The notes beneath the pieces were generated by a model. The model saw only the letters and a program-made list of their open reading frames with translations, was not told the DNA's origin and did no database searches. A program made the position numbers and the translations under genes. A DNA stretch of 64,000 nt from Blakeslea trispora (taxonomy: Eukaryota; Mucoromycota; Mucoromycetes; Mucorales; Choanephoraceae): positions 1 through 64,000 of the forward strand of contig JAIWNE010000019.1 in NCBI GenBank assembly GCA_025331445.1, in the 5' to 3' direction. Below, piece by piece: positions 1 to 11,200 of the stretch (the stretch's first letter is position 1; the number at the start of each line of letters is the position of its first letter).

Positions 1-283
1 CCTCTGCTGAATTAGAGCATTCTGCGGTAAATCCTCCCTTGACTTTTCTGCCTCTTGAATTGCCAAAACACAAATCCAAACCTGTGGCAATTCATCTTCA
101 AAATGGACACAACTTACACTGGTATGCAATTCGTTTGGTTAATCCCCAAACTGATTGCATACCAGTGTAAGTTGTGTCCATTTTGAAGATGAATTGCCAC
201 AGGTTTGGATTTGTGTTTTGGCAATTCAAGAGGCAGAAAAGTCAAGGGAGGATTTACCGCAGAATGCTCTAATTCAGCAGAGG
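1..283. repeat. Perfect 130-bp inverted repeat (palindrome) at window edge
   Basis: Bases 1-130 are the exact reverse complement of bases 154-283, with a 23-base spacer (131-153). The repeat lies in the 3' coding end of the OTU/MULE gene, whose authentic reading can be followed only down to about 154; everything to the left is a mirror copy. The outer arm starts exactly at base 1, so the palindrome may be longer than visible. A fold-back at a contig end (hairpin or chimeric read) is as likely as a real rearrangement. Confidence 0.97.
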
Positions 284-3200
284 GATATACACAAACTGGG
301 ACCCCATATGTGTCTGCCACAACTTGAGCGCAGTCAGGTCCGTAGAACCATTCAGCTATTTCTTTCTTTTTCATTCCTTTTTTTATGGTTTCTTCCAATC
401 TCTCGATTTGGAAGGCAGGAAAGTGTTCTTTGTAGATTGGTTTGAGTTTTTGATAAGTCTCAAGCATTCTTGACCTGACCTCAAGATATTGTTCACCATC
501 TTCATAACTAGGGCCGTTCCTGTTGACCAAGAAAGCAATAGCCCGAAAGCCACAGTTTCCATCTCCTTCAGGATCGAGATATCCAGTAATATTGGATTCT
601 TTGATTGAAGAGCTAAGTATACTGCGAACAGCTTGACTAATATTGCCGCGAGAGCGCTTGTTTGGTCTATATTGCATGTCAAAAACAAAATCGTCTTTTC
701 CGTAGCTGACTTGGCTAATGGCTCTCTTTTTGATCTTCAATTCTACTTTTTGCATATACGTTAGCTATCTGTATTTACTTTTTTTTAAGTCTTGAAGCTT
801 ACGTTTGGTTTCTTCTTTTTCTTTGATGGCTACCTCCATCTTCTTCGGTTTTAATTGAGCCTCTTTTGAATCTTCTTTTTTAAGCAAATGCTCGTAATGT
901 GTCAAATTGCGCTTTACATTTTTCGGTCTTCCTTTTACACTGACGCGTGTTTTTGGAGGAAGAACTTCTTCAACTCTTCTGATCTCAACACTTTTCATCG
1001 CATTCTCAACAGAATCAATCAAATTTCTTTTATCTTGTTCAGATTCAAGAGACTCGTATAGTTCTATGAGTTTAGTAGCTGTGCTAACTATGCGAGAGTT
1101 AAAGTTTCTTTTGTTTGATCTGCGTATGATTTGAGGAGGCACCATAGTTGCATCGATGATTGTACAATCATCATCATCATCATCTTTGTTTTTCCACTCC
1201 CATACTTCTTCGTCTTCATTTTCTTTCAAATCTATGAAATGCTCTATTAGTTCTTGTTCCTTTAAAACACCTCATATCTTTAATTACCATCTCGTGTCTG
1301 CATTTCAAGGACTTCATTGTTATTTTCATCACTGACTAGAGTATCTTCTATTTGTGTCGAGATCATCATTTCTTGAAAACAATTTAATAACTGTTGATTA
1401 TATCCTACCAAAACTAAACCATGCTTACCTTCATCGCCCTCATCATGATCGAATCTCCATCTTTGGGGAATTATGCTGATGGGAACTTTGCTTGATTCTA
1501 AGCTCAACATGTGTTTACAGGGAAGGTTGTAATGAAACTTGATTGAGCATAAACAGTCTTTGAAGACAACAGGGCTCTCAGCAGAGCGAATTTTGAGAAG
1601 CTCCTGGAATATTTTGTTTACAGCAAAGGAATATATTTTGGTAAACAAAGGACGGATCATTTCGAAGACTTCTTCTTCATAAGTATACAAACTACGATAC
1701 GAAAGCATCTCTTCGGTTTTCTTGTTTTCCAAATCATCTTCCTTTTCATTTAAAAGCAACTCTTTAGTACAAAGTATATCATTAAAGAATTTTGAATAGT
1801 TACCCTCTGTTTGTACCATTGATGAATTTTCTCTGTTGTCATAACAATAGTACCAGAAGAAGATTTTAGGTAGCTTTTGAGTGAATGGCTACTTTCCACT
1901 CTATTGGAAGACCGATTTCCCATGTGAGGTAACTTGTGTGTGTGGAAAGCCGTCCACATCTCTGCTTCTTCCATTTTACTAAACGTATAAAGATTAGTAG
2001 TTGTTGCCTCAAGCACATTTCAACTACCTTTCAATGAATTCAATGGCTTTTTTCTTTCCTTCTTTACTGACATAATTTAAAGGAGAAGGAGTACCATCGG
2101 CTTGCAATTCCAAATTTTCCTGTTATACATAGTTTAGACGATATTAAGTATCTCGTTAATTGCTTACTTTGGCGCTTTCAGGAAAGATATCAGGCTCTTC
2201 CAAGAACAATCTTTTGAGATCTTGTACAGCTTTCAGCATGTCTCTCTCGGTTGTTTTCTTCAAGGCAATTGCTTGATATCGCTTTTGGATCTCTTGTCTG
2301 ATGATCAGCCTTCTGTCTTTGTCCTTGTCGCTGATGCACTCCATCAATTTGGCTTCAAAACGCTTTTGCATATGAACATAGCACAAGATATTGTGTGTTG
2401 TCGGAAACACATCTGCAATAGCATTCTTGAGTGCTTGCTCGTTGTCGGTGGTTATGGTCAAAGGACCATTGGTACTTTGTTGGCTTGGATCTGACCAAAC
2501 AGCTTCCTTGAGGCAACGAAGCACCCATTGATAGTTTGCAAAGTTTTCTTCGCTGATGAAAGCGCCTGCAACTTCAAATGTCACCAATGTATCGGGCTTG
2601 ATGCCTTCAACACTACTTGTGCCAACAATATTGACAAATGTCAACTTATGAGCGTTTGTTTTGTATGTCGCATCAATCACAAGATTTTCGTTCATGCGTC
2701 TGACACGGTCAATACTTGTCTTCGAAGTAAAAAACACTCCATTAACTCGCTTGTCACTGTCAAGCTTGTAATAAACCTCGTAGCCTTTATCTTGCAATCC
2801 GGTGATGTATTCATACATCATTTTGCCACGCTCAGCACTGAAAAAGCGATACTGAAGGTTTTCAAGATCATTTTTAGTGATGTTGAAAATCTTTCGTGAC
2901 TTCAAAGCATGATAAATAACATTTGCAGTCAATCCAGACTTAAAATCAGCGAATACTTCCTCTTCAAGTTCTGCAGACATCTTTCTGTTAATGCTGTAAG
3001 CTGCTGGGTTTCCTGGAATCGAATGGTTGTGAAGACCATGATGACGGCTAGCTGTCCAATCCTCGCGGACTTCATCATAATTGAATTGAATAAAAGTATC
3101 ACATAACATCTTCTTACTTTTCCTTCCATTGGTTGTTTGGCCACGATCTGATCTAACCCGCTTGTGCCCACCATGCTTACAAATGTAATAGATACAAGTA

Positions 3201-3343
3201 GGCTTGGATGACTTAATACTCATAATAACATTATGCTCTTTTCCAAGCAGACGGATGTCATTGCGTAGATCTTCTTTGGTACTGTAGCTTGTCTTTACAA
3301 TCTTTTCAAACATTGCTAGATAAGGTGCAGCTTCTTGGTACAT
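114..3343 (-). CDS. MULE transposase with SWIM zinc finger and C-terminal OTU cysteine-protease domain (3' end disrupted)
   Basis: This cut-and-paste transposase can be read as six exons with canonical splice sites and phases that keep the frame open: 3343-2168, 2119-2028, 1978-1804, 1759-1288, 1231-779 and 745 onward. The last intron would be only 33 nt. Domain order is an N-terminal WRKY/GCM1-like finger (two Cys in CIYYICKHGG, later HNHS), then a MULE DDE core. The likely catalytic residues are D in VIDATY, D in TTDNEQ and E in NRVESSHS. A SWIM finger follows (DCLCSI...LPCKHM), then a charged linker, then an OTU fold (GDGNCGFRAI with the Cys, NGHNLHWYAI with the His). An in-frame ATG also exists at 3469, but its extra residues look non-coding, so I chose 3343. 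The final residues after about 154 are mirror sequence from the palindrome and are not native. Confidence 0.8.
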
Positions 3344-3426
3344 TTTTATATTATAAACAAAAGAAAAAGGTTTTTTGTTGACAATCGCTGTCAAAAAAAG
3401 TTTATTGAACAAAAACTGCGGAAATG

Positions 3427-3598
3427 GAGTGGACAAATTACTTTTTTCTTTTTTTGGAAACTTGTACACAGAGTGGACAAAAAATTGGGGGGTGAGTAAT
3501 AACTACTATCATGTCAAGGAAATTTGAGTGGGGTGTACGTAAGGAGTGGACAAAAATATGATGGGGTGTACGTAAAGAGTGGACGAAGTGAGTGGACC
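3427..3598. repeat. GAGTGGAC direct repeats upstream of the MULE gene
   Basis: The octamer GAGTGGAC occurs at 3427, 3471, 3544 and 3577, with a near-terminal copy at about 3589. Two of them belong to a 22-bp direct repeat (GGGGTGTACGTAA followed by a variable base and GAGTGGAC) starting at 3530 and 3563, a period of 33 bp. The cluster lies just 5' of the transposase start. Subterminal transposase-binding sites or promoter elements are both possible. Confidence 0.7.
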
Positions 3599-3599
3599 A

Positions 3600-5305
3600 A
3601 GTGTTAGTCATTACCAGTCAACAACCATCCTGAGACATACGTGTTTTCTTTTTCAAAATAAAGTGATCGATTCAGATCTTGTTTGTTGCTATGCAACACC
3701 AAAAATATTTGAAGAGAATTCCCTGTTTACATATGTATTGTTTGCCATTATATTATCTTCAACTTGCTGTATTTGATTTTAGCACATGACATAAGTGAGT
3801 CAAACTTTCACTGCTCTATGACAACTATCGTAATTAAGAAATAGACTTGATTAATGACATGCACATTCTTCTTATACTGATATACAGCTGCCTACCCAAG
3901 TATTAATGACTTGTATGAACAAGATCGGTAAGAAAATAGAGTCAATAAAGAACAATCAAACCTAAAAAAAAAGCCACCTACGATAATTTACAGATAAATT
4001 GTATCATGCATGCAATTAAAAAAGAGTTTATTTGTACAGGTAAAAAGCGTTATGCATAAAATTAGAACAAATAGCTTCTGATTATATAAAACTGCAATAG
4101 TCTGGTGACGAATTACGATTAAAGCCATTACAACAATAGCATAAAGCAGACAACAGACACAATGTTGAATTTTAGTTGTTTACTTGTACAAAGCATGACT
4201 GATTCTTTTTATCGGCTCATAAACACTAGTATAGTTTCAACAAACAATGATGTTCATACACACTTTGAACATAGGCGTGTTCAGTCATTGTGCACGGATC
4301 AACTTTTTTTTTTAAATTGCCTGCAAACGCCTCATTCCTTTGTGCAAACTGACACCATATTGTCTGCATTCTAAAAAGAAAAAACGCATCTAGTGATCTT
4401 CGCGTTGTTTCATAATGAGAACAAGTGAAGAGAGATATGATCTGTATTAGAAGAACTTTTTACAGGCGACATTCTCAAAGAAGGAGAGATCGAGAAATCT
4501 GCATTGCATGTTTGTTTGTGATATAAAGAAATTTCAAATGTAATATTGTTTAGCCTAATCTGATCGATTCAGCAGTGCTATAAATATAAAGCCAGAAATT
4601 TTCTGCTCTCGTTTCTTCCACGATGATACAATTGAATGTTACCTTCATTTCTGTCTAGCTTTGTTTTTATTTTCTCTTTTCATAAAAAGCAACGCTTTCT
4701 TAAGCTTATCACATTAATTTTAGCCTTAAATGTACAGAAAATGGTGTCATTGTTAGATAATGGCTTTAGTCCTCACCTTTCAATCCAAGTCACATGTATA
4801 GTAAGCCAGCAAAAGAACTTTTCACATCATGGGCTTCAGATTGATATTTGGATTGAGCTTGTTTGATTTACATGTCGCTCAGAGCTTACAGGAAAAAAAA
4901 AGAAATGTTTTGGCTTTGTTTTGTTTTGCAAGAAATACATCAACACGAGGCACCACGGTATGACAAGTGTAGCAACCTGAACTTGAGTTTTGTTGCTGAC
5001 TACAAAAGTCATTTAATGGTGACACCAGACATGTATGATCTTCCACCGCATGTGTGTTCTACCAAAAAAAAAAAGAGGCGTGGCTTTAACTAAAGCAAGA
5101 AAAAATTGTTATACAAACGATCGTTGATAGCAACAGTTATGCGAAATAGTATCATGCTATTTATTGCGTAGACATGCATGTATGTATGTAGACATGCCTT
5201 TTTTTTTATTGTTATGTACTGATATTAAGATTGTAGTTCGAAATGCACAAATGAAAGAAGAATGTAGAGAAGGGAAGAAAAGGAGGGATATATGGCTAGT
5301 TTATG
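3600..5305. other. Intergenic, no gene seen
   Basis: About 1.7 kb of AT-rich sequence. Open frames here are under 80 codons with skewed composition and no recognisable domain. I found no tRNA-like B box, tandem array or inverted repeat. It may hold the 3' flank of the coiled-coil gene and the right edge of the MULE. Confidence 0.6.
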
Positions 5306-6892
5306 TTATACTCGTAGCTTCTTTTTCATGCCTTTCCAGAAAGCATGTTGATCTTTTTCGCTTATTTCAGGCCAATATTCTGACTGAAGTTTCTTTTGAA
5401 TTTCCTCGAAATCGCTTGGTTCCCAAACACGCAGGTCATCAATTTCTTTTGAGATTGACAATCTAGCATGCAATTGTTCAGTGAATTCTTTGTAATAAGC
5501 AGCCTCAGCAGACTCTCCGGTGGAAATAGCTTCAGCGGCTTTAACAGCTTCCATAAGTTCTGCATCGATTTTTTCAGATTGATGAGATGATCTGCGCAAA
5601 CTTGCGCCGCCTACAGCATCAACAGACACATGCTTGTTGCTTCTTACGTTGGAATACTCGGAGACTTCACTTAATACTGATTTTGGCCTGCTGATACCAG
5701 AGCTGTTTGGAATAGGTGGCAAAGGTAGTGAAGGTGGTGGTGAAGCTGGGGGTATAGCATTGCCTTTCCAACGAGAGGTATGTATTTTAGATGGGGTTGT
5801 GTCAGTAGACACCATAGATGATCGGGTTGAACCCCCACCACTAAATTCATGTGTGTATTGGTCCCAAATATTGCCATTAGTGGATTCGGCTGCACTCTTT
5901 GTGCTGATACTACTAGTGTTGTCAATTTTGGGTCCATGTACCATTTGCTTCTGTGTATGTTGTTGATATTGTAACTTGTTGATAAGCTCATTTCGCTCCA
6001 ACAGTTTGTTGACGAGGGTCTGTACTTTGGCATCAATGTATAATGTCTGGGCCTGACTCTCTTTTTGAATTTCACGAGCTAACTTTTCTATTTCATCAAC
6101 CTTTTGATCATAAGCGTCTAACTGATGCGTCATGTCTGAAATAAGAGATTCGTATTTTGTCTTGAGAGGCATGAGTTGATCTAATTCGGTCTGAAGCAGT
6201 TTGAGATCTTCTTGGGCTTTAGGCAATAGAGCCATGACCTCTTCCTCTGATTCGGAATGACTAGTTTTATCATCCAGAACAGGGCTGGCTGTGTTCAAGT
6301 CCTGGATATGGTCTGTCATTTCTTGAATTAACTTTTCTTGAAGCAGTAGCAGTTGAGATTGCGTCTTTTGCTGTTCTTTCAATTGATCTACTTCTTGGTT
6401 AGATTGGTCGTATAGAGTTTGGAGTTCAGCAAGGCGTTTCTGTAGCACTTCCATTTCTACATTGGTATGCGATCTTGTCACGAGGTCGTCATGATTCAAT
6501 TCCTTCTCCGCTGTTAAATCGTTTTGCTGCCCTGAAAGAGTCGATGACTTGTCCTTATTTATGGTCGGCTCATGTTTATAAGTAGAATGTGAGAGAGGCG
6601 TAGTACTGACAGGCCTATTTGCCGGACTTTTAACCACAGTAGGTGTAGTATTTGAGACAGAGCGAGACCTTGACTTATAGACTGAAGGAGTGCCTTGTTC
6701 AGGACTAGAGGTAGTAAGAGAAGAAGAAGGGGACATAGCAGGTGGAAGAAGAGGTGTGGTATCTTGAAAATTCTTGTTTAAAACCGAGACAACAGCTAGA
6801 CTCTTAATTCGCTGTAACTCTATATCTCTTTTTCTTTGACTCTCTGAACTTTGAGGCTTCTTTGGCCATTTTGTATTCTCTTGTGGTTCCAT
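5306..6892 (-). CDS. Uncharacterised coiled-coil protein (528 aa)
   Basis: This is a single-exon gene with no family I recognise. I place the start at MEPQENTKWP (6892); an upstream in-frame ATG at 6970 would add a Phe/Tyr/Ile-rich stretch that is really AT-rich leader DNA. Residues 1-130 are basic and rich in Ser, Thr and Pro. About 145-320 is a long amphipathic coiled coil rich in Gln, Glu and Leu. A proline-rich stretch (PPASPPPSLPLPPIPN) lies near 395. The C-terminal 100 residues are ordered-looking and end in WKGMKKKLRV. There are no membrane segments or signal peptide. The layout suggests a cytoskeletal or trafficking scaffold, but that is only inference. It is followed on the same strand by the uL16 gene upstream. 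Confidence 0.8.
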   Translation of the reverse strand: MEPQENTKWPKKPQSSESQRKRDIELQRIKSLAVVSVLNKNFQDTTPLLPPAMSPSSSLTTSSPEQGTPSVYKSRSRSVSNTTPTVVKSPANRPVSTTPLSHSTYKHEPTINKDKSSTLSGQQNDLTAEKELNHDDLVTRSHTNVEMEVLQKRLAELQTLYDQSNQEVDQLKEQQKTQSQLLLLQEKLIQEMTDHIQDLNTASPVLDDKTSHSESEEEVMALLPKAQEDLKLLQTELDQLMPLKTKYESLISDMTHQLDAYDQKVDEIEKLAREIQKESQAQTLYIDAKVQTLVNKLLERNELINKLQYQQHTQKQMVHGPKIDNTSSISTKSAAESTNGNIWDQYTHEFSGGGSTRSSMVSTDTTPSKIHTSRWKGNAIPPASPPPSLPLPPIPNSSGISRPKSVLSEVSEYSNVRSNKHVSVDAVGGASLRRSSHQSEKIDAELMEAVKAAEAISTGESAEAAYYKEFTEQLHARLSISKEIDDLRVWEPSDFEEIQKKLQSEYWPEISEKDQHAFWKGMKKKLRV

Positions 6893-7080
6893 GGAAAAAA
6901 AAATATAAATTATATAAATAAATAAATAAATATAAAAAAAAAAGAAAAAATTAATTATTTTAAATTTCAAGAATTACAACAGATTTTTATAAAGGAGCTA
7001 AAAAGTTACACAATTTTTTGGGCTTTGTAATTGAAAAAAGAAATAGATGGAAATTTATTTCATCAAACATCTAACCCAAC

Positions 7081-7731
7081 TTAGTTCTTGGCAGCTTCCT
7101 TGAAGTAGTTGGCAAGGGGACCCTTTTGGGGAACGAACTTGACGTAACAACCATCAGGTCTGAGCTTACCAGCAGCACGGGCTTCAACGTATTCTTCACG
7201 AGACAAAGGAGTGAAACCCCACTTCTTGGAGATGATGATCTTTTGTTGACCAGGGAACTTGTACTTACAACGTCTCAAGGCTTCAATGACAACAGCCTTG
7301 TTGGAGTCCTTGGAACGAACAGAGAAGATGATTTGACCAATGTTGACACGGGCAACGAGACCGTTGGGCTTACCGAAAGCACCACGCATACCGGTTTGCA
7401 ATCTATCGGCACCAGCACAAGACAACATCTTGTTGATACGGGTAACGTGGTAGGGGTGGACACGGATACGCATGTGGAAGGAATCCTTACCGGAGGTCTT
7501 GGACATGTACTTGTTAGCACAGATACGACCAGCTTCAAGAGCTTCAGCAGAGAGTTGTTCGTATTCGTTGGAGACCAAGTGGATACAGAGAGGGAAGTCG
7601 TCAACAGAGGCCTTCTTACGACCCAAGTCATAGATTCTGAGCTTGGCATCAGGGACACCACGGTTGTATCTAGACTTAGGGTAAGGCTTGTTCTTACAGT
7701 AACGATAACAACGAGCAGGACGACGACCCAT
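7081..7731 (-). CDS. RPL10: 60S ribosomal protein L10 (uL16)
   Basis: This 216-residue protein is a full-length eukaryotic uL16, from [20 protein letters not shown] to the end. It has the conserved core [20 protein letters not shown] and the P-site loop region [16 protein letters not shown]. uL16 is added late to the pre-60S subunit in the cytoplasm, where it helps release Nmd3 and shapes the peptidyl-transferase centre. Codon use is strongly biased to C- and G-ending codons (AAG, AAC, GAC), unlike the surrounding genes, as expected for very high expression. The frame is uninterrupted; a 5' UTR intron cannot be excluded. It is transcribed divergently from the DHX34 gene. Confidence 0.98.
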   Translation of the reverse strand: MGRRPARCYRYCKNKPYPKSRYNRGVPDAKLRIYDLGRKKASVDDFPLCIHLVSNEYEQLSAEALEAGRICANKYMSKTSGKDSFHMRIRVHPYHVTRINKMLSCAGADRLQTGMRGAFGKPNGLVARVNIGQIIFSVRSKDSNKAVVIEALRRCKYKFPGQQKIIISKKWGFTPLSREEYVEARAAGKLRPDGCYVKFVPQKGPLANYFKEAAKN

Positions 7732-8277
7732 GGTTAAATTCCTAAGTAAAACAATAGCAATTTCTATTAGTAAACCCCTATCTCAGCACTTGCAACACAA
7801 AGCAGTTCAGTCTAGATTTCTTTGCAACAGATGGTGATGGTCTTTGTTATTGCCAAGGTTGATTTCAGATCTTGTGTTGGTTTCGTATACTGATAATTTA
7901 CTCTTTGACACTTTTTTTTTGGCTCATCCATCCGTTACTTGATCTTCCATCTATTTAGTCCATCGCTTTTACTCTTTATGTTTACTAGCCCATCCATCTG
8001 TTTGCAAGATCCAGCCAGACTTCAATGCCTTCTTTCGTGGTATGTCACTCACCAAGTACAAAGTACAAAAAAGAGAGGAGGATTAGTCTATCGTTTCTAG
8101 GTAGCCTTTTTACTTAATTTCCCTCTCCCCCTCTGACTCTGCTGGCAGATAAATATCGGACTTTCAAGCATGTAAAATTAATCGCTGATCCGGCCCGGAT
8201 TACTTGTCAATGCAAACCTCTACTTTTGCACTTTCTTGCTTTTCTCCCTCTCCCCTTTAATAGCATTTCAGTACCAT
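7732..8277. promoter_or_regulatory. Divergent promoter region between RPL10 and DHX34
   Basis: This 546-bp gap separates two start codons on opposite strands and must carry both promoters. It is rich in pyrimidine tracts (for example CCCTCTCCCCCTCT near 8120), which are common in fungal promoters. I see no clear TATA box or other named site. Confidence 0.55.
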
Positions 8278-11200
8278 ATGAGTTCTCCTAAATTTCGATA
8301 TAATGAGCGCAAGAGAAAGAAGGAGTACATACCAGAGACAAAATACGATGTGGACGGGACTATCATTAAAAATCATGAAGCAATGAAAAACAAGCGCTGG
8401 GATTTGAAGGAAACTGTAAGAAGCGTTTTATAAAGCCTGGCTTCTTTTCAAGATGGGTAATTTGATTTTTAATCTAGATATACGAGCAAAAAAAATATTT
8501 AGAGGCTATTTCAAGCGCTCGGAGCTACATAAGAGAAGCTCAATCAGAAGAACAATCCAAATTTTATGATATACAATTAGACAAACCATGGACTGAAGAA
8601 ACAGACGAGCTTTTCTTTTCACGCAGAAATCTCGGTCTAGCTTCTTGGTATATTCCAATAGGATCACCCATTTATTATGAATTCGAAGGTACATTTTGTT
8701 TTTAGCATTGAAGAACGAGCTTTTTCTTTATATCGAACTATATTTAGGTTTCTATAACAAGTTAAAAGAAAGTATATCAAAAGGCAAGACTTTGAGGAGC
8801 TATACAAAGTCTGATAGAATGTCCTTGATTCGTCAAGAAGGAGAATCAATACGCCATGCATTAGTCCTATTTTATGATTTTCAGAAAAAGAAACAAGCAA
8901 ATTTGAAAAAGAAGATAGAAGAGACGAAAGCATCTCTTCCAGTCACTCCTTATGCTCGAGCTATAGTAGAAACTCTTAGGAAAAACAGAGTACTTTTAGT
9001 TGCTGGAGATACTGGCTGTGGTAAAAGTACACAAGGTAGGACCAAAAAAAAAGCAGATCAAGAAAATTAGAGAGATTTTTGACAAACTTCTTGGTGTTCG
9101 TTAGTGCCTCAGATATTGATGAATGCAGGATTTGATAGGATTGCTTGTACTCAGCCCCGTCGTATAGCATGTTCTTCTCTTGCGAGACGTGTCAGGTATG
9201 GATTTTCGATTTCTTGCTCCCACATAGGATGCTTTTTACTTATATGCATCAAATGCTAGTTATGAAACTCTAAACGAATATGGCTCGAAAATTGGGTATC
9301 AAGTGAGATTTGAAAAAAATAAGACAAGCAAAACTCGTGTCTTGTTTTTGACTGAGGTATATGATGAATTTCTTATAAATCAATTTGAAAAAAAAAAAAA
9401 GAAACTCGTACTCAAAAAGACTTCATTTTAGGGTCTCCTGTTACGTCAATATGCAAGCGACAACATGCTTTCTATGTACGATGTGATAGTAGTAGATGAA
9501 GTACATGAACGACATATGATGGGTGAGTTTTTTTTTTTCCTTTCTGGTCCTTGGAGAGAGAAAACAGACACATTTGATGACATAAATACACAGGTGACTT
9601 TTTGTTAGCCCTACTCAAAAAGGCTTTAGCTCAGAGAAATGATCTATATGTGGTCTTGATGAGTGCAACAATTAATGCAGAATTATTTGCTCAATATTTT
9701 GATGCACCCACTTTGATTGTAAGCATTTCTTTGTCTTGAGTTTGAAACAGTTGTGTTCATCTATATGTGCCTTTAGATTCCAGGAAAGATGTACAGTGTC
9801 AAAATTCATTATTGGCCACAAGGCGAAGACGACAAAAACTTGGTTGATGAGGCAGCCTACCGAAAGAGACAATCAGATATAGTCAAGGTAAGAGTAAATG
9901 CAATTGCTTCTCTTTTTGTTTTCCTAAATAGTTTATTTTTGTTTTTACTTTCATTGTACATATAGAGGTCTATCGCTAGTCGGTCGCAACCAATTAAAGC
10001 AGGTATAAATTTAACTAAATAAGAAAGTAAGCATAGCTTTGGTTTGACTTGCTTGCTTTGAACTAGATCCATATATGAAAGTGCTTGACTATATAGATCA
10101 ATCTGTATCTAGCGATGAGCGAGGTGATCTACTCATTTTCATGCCTGGCATTAATGAAGTATGTAGTCATATACATCTATTCGATTATTTTAGAAGAGGT
10201 TAGTTTAATTCCTTGGTATAGATTGTCTCTTTAGCAGAAGATTTGACTGCTCATACTCAAAAATCGAAGTGAGTATCAAATTAAACATAGGCTTCACTCG
10301 AATGGCTGATCAACTTGTAACACATATAATTAGAAAATGGATAATCCTAATGCTACATTCGTCTCTTACAGTAGAAGAGCAAGAGAAAGTGTTTGATTCG
10401 CCTCCAGAAGGAGTACGTAAATGCATCATCAGCTCCAACATGTAAAGTATTCTTCCTTTTTTTTTTTTGTAATTCTCTTATGTATCAATAACGCACACAC
10501 ATTTCTTTTTAGAGCTGAAACAAGTATTACGATTGATGGTATTCGATTTATCATTGATTCAGGCAAGTGTCAATTTAAACATCATTTCTATTTTTCAAGG
10601 ACTGAACACTATAACAGGAAAAGTAAAGGAAATGAACCATGACCCAAGCTCAAAAGTTAGTCGTTTATCTGAGTTTTGGGTTTCCAAAGCAAGTGCAAAA
10701 CAAAGAACAGGTCGTGCAGGAAGAACAGGACCTGGCGAATGTTTTAGGTTTTATTCAGAAAATGAGTTCAATCATCTTCACGATTTCGCAATTCCCGAGA
10801 TACAGAGAGAGGCACTTGATCCGTTGTTGCTACAGATAAAATACATGGAACTGGGCAACCCTAGACAGTTTGATTATATTGAAGTAGCTTTAGTCACAAA
10901 GAAAAAGCAAAGGTTTTTTAATCTAATTGCTTTTTTTTTTCTGTAGGCTCCTTCAATGGATTCTATCAATGCATCTATGGACTTTCTTTACAATTTGGGT
11001 GCAGTTGATGAAGAAGAGAACCTTTTGGGTTTAGGTTCTGTTCTAGCCAAGCTCCCTATAGATGCAATTGTTGGAAAAATGCTTTTGCTTGGTGTGGTAA
11101 GCCTTGACTCTCTGAAAAGTCTAAAACAACATCAACTCAATCTTTTTTGTTATTTACGAAAAAAAAAAAAAGGTCTTTGATGTTGTTGACCCTGTTTTGA

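Larger units (their letters stand above)
1..3600 (-). mobile_element. Mutator-like transposable element (MULE), left end missing
   Basis: The region holds one large MULE transposase gene on the minus strand plus, on its 5' side, a cluster of short direct repeats (3427-3598) of the kind often seen in transposon ends. The other terminus is lost in the palindrome at 1-283, so neither terminal inverted repeats nor a target-site duplication can be shown. The right limit near 3600 is a guess from where the GAGTGGAC repeats stop. The transposase frame is open through all inferred exons, which suggests a recent insertion. Confidence 0.75.

Noticed and set aside
1750..1819. Apparent frameshift between MULE reading frames
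   Set aside because: A 44-nt intron (1803-1760) with a GTAACT donor and an AAAGAG acceptor joins the frames in phase 0, so no mutation is needed.
7126..7737. 203-codon open frame on the plus strand
   Set aside because: It is the antisense shadow of the highly codon-biased uL16 gene, which accounts for its length and Thr/Gly/Leu-rich composition.
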